Positions 57,116 through 64,000 of a DNA stretch of 64,000 bases are shown one piece after another. The stretch's first letter is position 1. Each line of letters opens with the position of its first letter. The stretch lies in contig PLCO01000011.1 of the NCBI GenBank assembly GCA_003134815.1, positions 1 through 64,000 on the forward strand. The letters are read 5' to 3'. A program made the translations under genes and the position numbers. This stretch comes from Acidobacteriaceae bacterium. GTDB lineage: Bacteria > Acidobacteriota > Terriglobia > Terriglobales > Acidobacteriaceae. The notes beneath the pieces were generated by a model. It saw nothing but the letters and a program-made list of their open reading frames with translations, was not told where the DNA came from and searched no databases.

Positions 57116-59719
57116 TTAGTCGTTGCCGACCGCGACTTCGTGCAGCCAGTTGGGCGCTTTGAGGAGCTCGCGGGGACGCGGACCATCCGCAGCGCCGACG
57201 AGCCCGTCGCGCTCCATAAGATCAATCAAATGCGCGGCTCGGCCGTAGCCAACGCGGAGGCGCCGCTGCAAGAGCGATGTGGAGGCCTTGCCGAATTCAA
57301 AGACGAGACGAACAGCGTCGTCAAACATCGGATCGTCATCGTTGGCGTTTTCGTTGCCGCCTTCCAAGGCTGTGCGCTCGTCCTTGGGCGACTCGAGGAA
57401 GCCTTCGACGTACTCTGCCTGGCCCTGCGATTTCCAGAAATCAACCACGGCCGCGGTTTCTTTTTCGCTGACGTAAGGAGCGTGCAGGCGCATCAGGCGG
57501 CTGGTTCCCGGCGGCAGGAAGAGCATGTCACCGCGGCCGAGGAGCGCCTCGGCGCCGTTGGTGTCAAGGATTGTGCGCGAATCGACTTTGGTTGCAAGGC
57601 GAAAGCTGATGCGCGTGGGCACATTGGCCTTGATGAGGCCGGTGATGACGTCGACGCTCGGCCGCTGCGTGGCGAGGATGAGATGAATGCCGACGGCGCG
57701 CGCCATTTGCGCGAGGCGCGTGACCGACTCTTCAACGTTGGCGCGGTCGAGCATCATAAGATCGGCCAGTTCGTCGATGATGATGATGATATAGGGCAGC
57801 GGCTCCTCTTGCTGCCCTTCGTCGAAGAGAGAAGGCATGGAGCCCTCGAACAGCTTGTTGTATTGGTCGATGTGACGCACGCTACGACTGGCCAGCAGCT
57901 TGAGGCGACGCTCCATTTCGCGCACTGCATTGCGAAGTGCGTTGGCGGCCAGCTTGGGCTCGGTGATGATGGGCGTGAAGAGATGAGGTATGCCCTCGTA
58001 CATGCCCAGTTCGACGCGCTTGGGATCGACAAGGATGAGCCGCACCTGATGGGGCGTGGTGCGGTAGAGCAGGCTCATAATCATGGCGTTAATGGCCACG
58101 GATTTGCCCGAGCCGGTTGATCCTGCAATGAGAATGTGCGGCATTGACGCCAGATCGGCGGTGACGATGCGGCCGTTGATGTCCTTGCCCATCGCCAACG
58201 TCAGACGCGAGCGCGCCTTGACGAAGGTCTCGCTTTCGATCACGTCGCGCAGGTGAATGGTTTCGCGCTCGTGATTGGGCACCTGAATTCCCACGGTGCT
58301 TTTGCCGGCCATGCGCTCAATGAGGATGCTTTCGGCTCGCATGGCCAGGCACAGATCGTCTGCCAAGCCTGTGACGCGCGAATACTTGACGCCGGCCTCC
58401 GGCTTGAACTCGAAGGTGGTGACCATGGGCCCGGGGTTGATCTGCACCACCTGGCCGCGCACGTCGAATTCGGCGCATTTCTCCACGAGGATTTTTGCTT
58501 CTTCACGAAGCTCATCCTCGCGCACGGATTGCGGCGCTTCCCCCTCGCTGAGCAGGGTGCTCGATGGCAGCTTGAAGCCGCTCACATTCTTGGGGACAAT
58601 CGTGACCGTGCGCAGGCCGGCATCGGCGCGATTGTGAATCGCGATCTCATCCGCGTGGGATTGCGCTGGAACGTGAACCGGCTCGGGTTTCACGGCGGGC
58701 CAGGAATTCGCCGGCCGGGCGGCGATTGGTTCCGGGTTTATGGGCGGTGCCGGTGTCGCAGCCGAGACTGTTTTGAGAGCGGCCGAGGCAAATTCCGGCT
58801 CGCGGCGCTCCCAGATGCTCGGCTTGCGCTGCGTGATAGGAATCGCAGCTTCGGTTGGCTCTTCAGACTGCTGTCTCAAATCTCTGCGCTGATAAGCAGG
58901 GATTTCGTCCAAGGGGTCCTGCAGTGGCTTCCCACGCCGGGTGAAGAATGCAAGAAAGCGATTCGGCCTGCGAGCAGGAGGCTCCGGTTCGACTTCCGGC
59001 CCGTCTAGGTTCGGCCCGACGGGGTCCGGCCCATTTGCGGTAACCAGCTTCGGGAAAGGCACTGGCTGATTGTGTCCAACCCGCAGCGCCTCGCGTTCTT
59101 CGCGCAGCTCAGCGCGCTGCTCGCGGCGGTCGCGCCATTTTTCCAGCAAGGCGGAAAGCTGAGCCCAACGTTCCGCCAGACTTTCACGGATGACCCAGAA
59201 GCTGATTGCGGAGGAAAAGTAAAGCCCGCAGGCTGCGAGCGCAGTTGCGACCAACCATGCTCCCTGAATGTTCAAGTAGACGACCAGGAAGCCGGCTACC
59301 AGACGCCCGACCACACCCTCCACCGGAACGACGTGCAGCCACCGCCAATGCCAAGGGAGCAGACCAAAAACTGCAGGCAAGAAAGTCAAAGCGAGTAGCG
59401 TACCCATCCATCGCAGGATGGGCGATCCGCCGGGCCGCGATTGCATCCACGCCCAACCAACACCGCCAAGCCAGAGCGGGAGCAAGAACGCCGTCAGGCC
59501 GAACGATTGCATTAAAACGTCACTTAGGTACGCGCCAAAAAGGCCGACCCAGTTTCGGGCCACCGCGGAATCCGTGGCCGTGTTCAGCGAGGGGTCAGAA
59601 GCGTGAAAAGTTGCGATGGCGAGGAAAAGGAGGAGCGACACCAGCACCAGAACCAGCCCCAGGAACATGTTGACGGGGCGGCTGCGAGTGGGCGACAGAA
59701 CAATGCGGATGGGTTTCAT
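57116..59719 (-). CDS. ftsK: DNA translocase FtsK/SpoIIIE
   Basis: An 867-residue septal DNA pump that moves chromosome termini during division. Four or five N-terminal membrane helices (about 20-190), a charged Pro-rich linker (about 200-380), the alpha domain, and the RecA-like motor with Walker A LIAGSTGSGKSVAIN and Walker B IIIIIDELADLMM. The C-terminal gamma winged helix (FEFGKASTSLLQRRLRVGYGRAAHLIDLMERDGLVG) reads KOPS-like sites. ATG 59719 is chosen; an in-frame TTG at 59800 is an alternative with no clear site. Confidence 0.95.
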   Translation of the reverse strand: MKPIRIVLSPTRSRPVNMFLGLVLVLVSLLLFLAIATFHASDPSLNTATDSAVARNWVGLFGAYLSDVLMQSFGLTAFLLPLWLGGVGWAWMQSRPGGSPILRWMGTLLALTFLPAVFGLLPWHWRWLHVVPVEGVVGRLVAGFLVVYLNIQGAWLVATALAACGLYFSSAISFWVIRESLAERWAQLSALLEKWRDRREQRAELREEREALRVGHNQPVPFPKLVTANGPDPVGPNLDGPEVEPEPPARRPNRFLAFFTRRGKPLQDPLDEIPAYQRRDLRQQSEEPTEAAIPITQRKPSIWERREPEFASAALKTVSAATPAPPINPEPIAARPANSWPAVKPEPVHVPAQSHADEIAIHNRADAGLRTVTIVPKNVSGFKLPSSTLLSEGEAPQSVREDELREEAKILVEKCAEFDVRGQVVQINPGPMVTTFEFKPEAGVKYSRVTGLADDLCLAMRAESILIERMAGKSTVGIQVPNHERETIHLRDVIESETFVKARSRLTLAMGKDINGRIVTADLASMPHILIAGSTGSGKSVAINAMIMSLLYRTTPHQVRLILVDPKRVELGMYEGIPHLFTPIITEPKLAANALRNAVREMERRLKLLASRSVRHIDQYNKLFEGSMPSLFDEGQQEEPLPYIIIIIDELADLMMLDRANVEESVTRLAQMARAVGIHLILATQRPSVDVITGLIKANVPTRISFRLATKVDSRTILDTNGAEALLGRGDMLFLPPGTSRLMRLHAPYVSEKETAAVVDFWKSQGQAEYVEGFLESPKDERTALEGGNENANDDDPMFDDAVRLVFEFGKASTSLLQRRLRVGYGRAAHLIDLMERDGLVGAADGPRPRELLKAPNWLHEVAVGND

Positions 59720-59976
59720 GACGAAGGCGGTCCTGTCCTTCTTCAGCCGAGCAAGGCTCGATCGGCTATCTGAGGAAGCAGGCAAATCGTCCCAGAGCAA
59801 CTTCTATTATCGGCTTCATAAGGGGCTAGACAGGGCAAAACGGAGTCAGGGGGAACCTCGGGCATTACCCTGATGTTCGCCCTCATTCTTCGGCACTCGC
59901 GTGCAGTAGCGCTTGGGGACCGCAGGAGAGATGTAATCAGGAGCGAAGGTTCGCATTGGAACTCAGTTCGCCAGCC

Positions 59977-60900
59977 TCACTGCCCGATCAATCTTGCGCC
60001 CCAAATGAGCAGTACGCCGCCCAGCAAGATGCGGTAGATGGCGAACATAGTAAAGCCGTGCTTGCGCACCCAGTGGAGAAACCACTCGACGACCCCGAGC
60101 GCGACGATAAACGAGACGACGGTGCCGATAAGCAGCACAATCCAGCGCTCCGAGTTCATTACGACATGCGCGGTGGCTGCTCCCGCAATGCCGGTCGACT
60201 TGCTTTGATGAACTTCCTTGATGAGATCCCATCCGGTTGCGGCAATCATCGTAGGAATGCAGAGCAGAAAGCTGAATTCAAGCGCCGAAGGCCGATCGAG
60301 GCCGACCAACTGGCCTGCCGCAATAGTCGACATCGAGCGCGACGTGCCGGGAAAGATGGCCGAAAGTGACTGACAAAGTCCGATCCAAACAGCTTGCGCC
60401 AGGGTCATCTCCTCGACGTGCGTAGTATTCGCTTCATGGCGCTCGCTCCAAGCATCGATCACCCACATCACGATGCCGCCCGCGAGCAACGCGATGGCGA
60501 TGGCGTTCAGGCTGCCCAGATTCTTTTCGCTCCATTTGCGCAGCAGCAGAGCGGGAACTGATGTACATGCGAATGCGATGAGAGTTAATGAGATCGGGTG
60601 ATTGAGCCAAGTGCGGTCGCCGGAATCGCCGCGGGGAAAGGTGCGGAGAAAGTTGATGATCCGTTCCAGAAACAGCAAGCAGAGCGCGAGAATCGCTCCA
60701 ACCTGAATGACGATCGTATACATATCCCAGTAGGCGACATCCTGTAGACATGCCGTGTTACCGACGGCACAGGATGAATCACCCAGCGGAATTTTCATCA
60801 ATGCTTCAGCAATGCGCAGATGCGCTGTCGAACTGACCGGCAAAAACTCGGTCAAACCTTCCACAATTCCCAAAAGGATGGACAGAATATACGGGCTCAA
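59977..60900 (-). CDS. uppP: undecaprenyl-diphosphatase
   Basis: Dephosphorylates undecaprenyl diphosphate to recycle the lipid carrier for peptidoglycan and surface glycans; also gives bacitracin resistance. The 307-residue membrane protein has the catalytic GIVEGLTEFLPVSSTAHL near the N-terminus and the second motif AIFPGTSRSMSTI. An extra loop around residues 40-60 (SSCAVGNTACLQD) is found in some lineages. A TTG start at 60900 is supported by AGGAGG 5 nt upstream. Confidence 0.96.
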   Translation of the reverse strand: MSPYILSILLGIVEGLTEFLPVSSTAHLRIAEALMKIPLGDSSCAVGNTACLQDVAYWDMYTIVIQVGAILALCLLFLERIINFLRTFPRGDSGDRTWLNHPISLTLIAFACTSVPALLLRKWSEKNLGSLNAIAIALLAGGIVMWVIDAWSERHEANTTHVEEMTLAQAVWIGLCQSLSAIFPGTSRSMSTIAAGQLVGLDRPSALEFSFLLCIPTMIAATGWDLIKEVHQSKSTGIAGAATAHVVMNSERWIVLLIGTVVSFIVALGVVEWFLHWVRKHGFTMFAIYRILLGGVLLIWGARLIGQ

Positions 60901-60960
60901 TAAGCCTCCTGGCTTTCTCTGGGATGCGTGCCATGGCGCGTCCGGGAGGCCTTAATCTCC

Positions 60961-62001
60961 TTACTCCCGCTCGATACCGTAGACAGGAACGCCTTCATCC
61001 AATTTGTACACCAGCGCACCAGCCTGCAAGGCATAATCGGAATCAGCAAAGTGACCCTTGAGTTGTGCGGCAACAGTGCGCGCCTGGCTGAGGGCGTTGT
61101 TGCTCTTACGATCGTCCCCGGCGGCGGCGTACATATCCTTGAGGACGGCGTAGCGATAGACGGCCTCGTAAAGAGCACGCGCCGTGCGAGGGCCGTCTGG
61201 GTATTCGTCGGAGTATTTGAGGTAAATGTCCGCTTCTTTCTCCGGGCACTGTGTCGAACCTTCCCAATCACCGCAGAGCTTGTTGTCAATGAGGTCAAAT
61301 GCAGCCAGCGCCGCCCAGCGTGTGCGTGGGTAGTTCTTGATTACCTTGTGCAGCGCGTCCTCGTCCATCTGCTCGCGGAACACTGGGTCCCGCTCATGCG
61401 CGGATGACATGGTTGAGGCGTCGGCCTTCTCTACCTGCCACTGAATGTCCGCGGCTCTCCATGCTGCATCGGGCACAAGCGGTGAGTTGGGAAACATCTC
61501 AGCAACGCGACGATACAGGAGGCGCGCACTTTGGGCGGCGTTGGCCGGGCCGCGCGGATTCGAGGCCTGAGATTCCTGATCGGCAGCCGCGCCCATCAGA
61601 ATCTGGTCGCCATTCGGCGTGGTCTCCTCGACGATTCCCTTAGCCTCAAGCCACCCGGAGATTGGCGGCGGCGTCTCGTCTTCGCCGACCATGGGTGTGT
61701 CTTTGTCGCTGTGTTGCTCTGCAATGTCAGTGTTGGCGAAGACACGCATCCACGCACCGTTCTTCTCTGCCACGACCATCTCGCGACCGACTTGCACTTT
61801 TTCGACCTTTTGCGAGCCGGTGTCTGGCGAAATATAGAGCCAGGTGACGCGCAGGACCGTGGCGCGCGGCCCAGCCATTGGTTTCACGTCCTGTTGCGGC
61901 TTTTTGTCGGCGTGCGCAGCGGATGCCGCGCAGGCGAGTACAAGCCCGAAGGCGAGAGAGCGGATTCGACAATTATGCAGGTTCATCGCAGGCAAAATCA
62001 T
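60961..62001 (-). CDS. exported SH3-like/TPR-like protein
   Basis: A 346-residue exported protein: signal peptide ending ASAAHA, then an SH3b-like part (residues 45-125, VTWLYISPDTGSQKVEKVQVGREMVVAEKNGAWMRVF ... SGWLEAKGIV), then helical TPR/tol-pal-like repeats (LLYRRVAEMFPNSPLVPDAAWRAADIQW, VIKNYPRTRWAALAAFDLI). The layout suggests a cell-envelope protein binding peptidoglycan or part of an assembly complex. Start 62001 or 61986 is uncertain; neither has a good ribosome-binding site. It lies 12 nt downstream of the dehydratase gene, so likely co-transcribed. Confidence 0.75.
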   Translation of the reverse strand: MILPAMNLHNCRIRSLAFGLVLACAASAAHADKKPQQDVKPMAGPRATVLRVTWLYISPDTGSQKVEKVQVGREMVVAEKNGAWMRVFANTDIAEQHSDKDTPMVGEDETPPPISGWLEAKGIVEETTPNGDQILMGAAADQESQASNPRGPANAAQSARLLYRRVAEMFPNSPLVPDAAWRAADIQWQVEKADASTMSSAHERDPVFREQMDEDALHKVIKNYPRTRWAALAAFDLIDNKLCGDWEGSTQCPEKEADIYLKYSDEYPDGPRTARALYEAVYRYAVLKDMYAAAGDDRKSNNALSQARTVAAQLKGHFADSDYALQAGALVYKLDEGVPVYGIERE

Positions 62002-62013
62002 AGTTGAACGACG

Positions 62014-63018
62014 CTACAGTGTGCTTTCAGTGAGCACCTGAGCGAGGAGCAGCGGATCGACGTTTCCGCCGCTTACCACGGCCACGGCCTTCCGGTATTC
62101 CGGCAGTTGGTGATCATGGAAGAGGAGTGCCGCAGTCGACACCGCGCCACTGGGCTCGGGGACCAGGCGCGTGGCCGCAACAATGGCGCGCATGGCGGCG
62201 CGAATCTCGGCCTCCGTTACCGTGATGATGCCGTCGACAAATGCCTGAATGTGGGCAAAATTGCGAACCCCCACGCTCTGCGTTCGCAGGCCGTCGGCAA
62301 TTGTCCGGCTGGTTAGCTCCGCTGGCCAGGTAACGATTTCGCCGGCGCGAAAACTCTCGGCCGTATCGCCGGCCAGCTCCGGTTCGATGCCGAAGACTTT
62401 GGTTTTTGGACTGAGTTGTTTAACCGCTGCGGCAACTCCGCTGAGGAGGCCGCCACCGGAGACGGGCACGAGTACGAGGTCCACGTCTGGCAGCTCCTCC
62501 ATGATTTCAAGCCCGCAGGTTCCCTGCCCGGCGATGATTTGCTCGTCGTCATAGGGAGGTATGACGACATAGCCGTGTTTTTGCACGAGTTCTTCAGCGA
62601 CAGCCAGGCGCTCGCTCGAAGCCAAACCCACATCAACGATCTCGGCACCGAGGGCGAGCGTCGCCGCGCGCTTGATAGCCGGCGCATTCGACGGCATGAC
62701 GATGACAGCCTTGGCGCCGACTTCGCGCGCCGCGTAGGCCACGCCCTGGGCGTGGTTGCCGCTGGAATAAGTGATGACGCCGCGAGCGATTTCTCCGGCT
62801 GTGAGCTGCAGAATCTTGTTGGCTGCGCCGCGGATTTTGAACGCGCCGATGGGCTGGAGGCTCTCAGCTTTGAGCCAGATTTCCCTGGCCGTGCCGTGGC
62901 CGGACACGCCGGGAAACGCTGCGCGGAGGAGCGGCGTCTTGATGGCGATGGGCGCGATGCGCGCGGAGGCGGCGCGAATGGCGTCGATGGAGACCAGATT
63001 TTGCGTTTGAGTCAGCAC
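62014..63018 (-). CDS. threonine/serine dehydratase (PLP fold type II)
   Basis: Deaminates L-threonine (or L-serine) to 2-oxobutyrate (or pyruvate). The 334-residue protein has the PLP lysine in LQPIGAFKIRGAANK, the substrate loop SSGNHAQGVAYAA and the phosphate-binding SGGGLLSG. It lacks the C-terminal ACT-like regulatory domain of biosynthetic IlvA, so it is closer to catabolic TdcB or serine racemase types. GTG start at 63018 with AAAGGG upstream. Cytosolic. Confidence 0.94.
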   Translation of the reverse strand: MLTQTQNLVSIDAIRAASARIAPIAIKTPLLRAAFPGVSGHGTAREIWLKAESLQPIGAFKIRGAANKILQLTAGEIARGVITYSSGNHAQGVAYAAREVGAKAVIVMPSNAPAIKRAATLALGAEIVDVGLASSERLAVAEELVQKHGYVVIPPYDDEQIIAGQGTCGLEIMEELPDVDLVLVPVSGGGLLSGVAAAVKQLSPKTKVFGIEPELAGDTAESFRAGEIVTWPAELTSRTIADGLRTQSVGVRNFAHIQAFVDGIITVTEAEIRAAMRAIVAATRLVPEPSGAVSTAALLFHDHQLPEYRKAVAVVSGGNVDPLLLAQVLTESTL

Positions 63019-63188
63019 ATTGCCCTTTGCGGGTTCCCGTTGCGCGGAGCAGCCTTGCAGTCCACATTCAAGTATCGCTGATTTTCCTCCGGTGATGGGA
63101 CCGCTGGCGCATTAGTAATCGGCGCTGGTGACCAAGAAAAAGGGCGGCAGCCGAAGCCGCCGCCCGCAATTTGCGGTGTTGCGCCGGT

Positions 63189-64000
63189 CTAGAAGATGAA
63201 CTTCGCCGAAACCGCGCTCCATAGAGGAAGCTGCTGGTCCCGGTCGTGGCCCCGAACGGCTGGGATGGGTAAGGGTAGATGCAGGCGTTGGTGTGGCCGC
63301 CGCATACGCCCGATCCGGCCGCCGCATACGAGAATGCGGTGGTGTTGACGCTCAGCCGGTTGTCCTGGTTGAAAAGGTTGAACGCTTCGCCGAGGATCTC
63401 GAACTTGGCCTTCTCGAAGATCGGAAAATCGCGCGTAATGCGCGCATCGATGTCACGAAGCCCAGGCCCGGGAAAGGCGTTGCGCGGCACTTGGGGAGCG
63501 CGGCCGCCGGTGGCCGAGTTAAACAAGCTGAGCTCGCCGCCTGTGACGCCGCCGTCCGGAGCGCCACTCGGTGAATTCGCCATAGCTGCTGTAACCGGAA
63601 AGCCGGTCTGCTCCGTGGCCGAGCCAGAGATCATCCAGCCATTGAGCGCATAACGCAAAGCCCCACTGGGAAGATGAGAAAGATCGGGTCCATACACGAG
63701 GCTGCCGACGAAGCGCTCGCGCATGTCGAGGTCGGAGCGCCCGTACTCCGGTTTCAGGTTGAACGGATCCACCGGCGTGTCTGTGCCGTTAAACGTGCCG
63801 TTTACGCCGGAGACTTGTCCGCCGTCGTTGGAGTGTGCGTAGGTGTAATTCGCCACCACCTCAAGCCCGTGCGAGAACGGCTTGCGGAAGGTGAATACCA
63901 ACGAGTTGTACCAGGTGTTGATTACGCTGAACCCGGTTAGAATCTGGGCGTCCGCAGCAGTGACGCGCGTCGTGTAGAAGGGCTCGGTGATCGTACTTTG
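63189..64000 (-). pseudogene. Oar-like TonB-type receptor, partial, with C-terminal frameshift
   Basis: The open frame runs off the right end of the window. It encodes the barrel end of an acidobacterial Oar-like TonB receptor: WYNSLVFTFRKPFSHGLEV, NLKPEYGRSDLDMRERFVGSLVY, GEAFNLFNQDN. At about 63218-63235 the frame must change: the current frame reads on as ..GARFRRSSSSR, while another frame gives LWSAVSAKFIF and a stop at 63189-63191. SAKFIF is the normal C-terminal end of this family. So either a one-base deletion in nature or a sequencing error. Signals for start and signal peptide lie outside the window. Confidence 0.75.

Noticed and set aside
57101-58120. Long plus-strand frame opposite ftsK
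   Set aside because: Antisense shadow of conserved FtsK motor sequence.

Overview
This looks like a stretch of chromosome from a high-GC, Gram-negative bacterium, most likely an acidobacterium (Terriglobia-like). The assignment is an inference. It rests on TonB-dependent/Oar-like outer-membrane receptors, a B12-dependent ribonucleotide reductase, a H+-pyrophosphatase with the K+-independent lysine, a COX15-type heme A synthase, a secreted DUF885 metalloprotein, frequent TTG/GTG starts and many dispersed hairpin repeats between genes. No rRNA or tRNA gene was seen.

Layout. 0-5 kb: ribosomal protein L1, then an accessory patch of small genes with two toxin-antitoxin modules (BrnTA, PIN/Phd). 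4.9-13.7 kb: a UvrD/PcrA helicase, an FN3 lipoprotein, fumarylacetoacetase-like hydrolase, transaldolase, dienelactone hydrolase and a VOC protein. 14-18 kb: a TonB receptor divergent from a MarR regulator, and an MFS transporter. 18-27 kb: a secreted papain-like protease candidate, NrdJ with a long leader, ParDE and HppA. 27.5-36 kb: a membrane glycosyltransferase, a degenerate sigma-54-activator-like protein, VapBC, and a MacA-like adaptor divergent from two MacB-like permeases. 36-38 kb: a methyltransferase and a nucleosidase divergent from an ArsR-rhodanese regulator around a perfect 26-bp palindrome. 38.5-41.2 kb: a complete IS1595/ISXO2-like element with perfect 30-bp inverted repeats, an 8-bp target duplication and four passenger genes. 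41-53 kb: DUF885 protein, copper ATPase, a repeat-rich secreted protein, ProC, acyltransferase, acetate-kinase-like protein and heme A synthase. 53-57 kb: a sugar operon (Na+/solute symporter, 71-residue membrane protein, fucose/arabinose-isomerase-like enzyme). 57-64 kb: FtsK, UppP, an SH3/TPR-like exported protein, a threonine/serine dehydratase and the frameshifted 3' end of an Oar-like receptor gene.

The most interesting signals are these. (1) The IS carries a phage-head-morphogenesis-like passenger, and its inverted repeats supply the stop codons of both outer genes. (2) A family of GGGTGCCC / GGTCCC hairpin repeats includes one copy lying in frame inside uvrD. (3) Arrays of AGGGNNN heptamers sit 2-8 nt after stop codons, in the same orientation relative to the gene in four of five cases. 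(4) Several clean palindromic operators lie next to regulators. (5) The sigma-54-activator-like protein has lost both GAFTGA and the Walker B acid. All family names come from reading the sequences by eye; no database search was possible.
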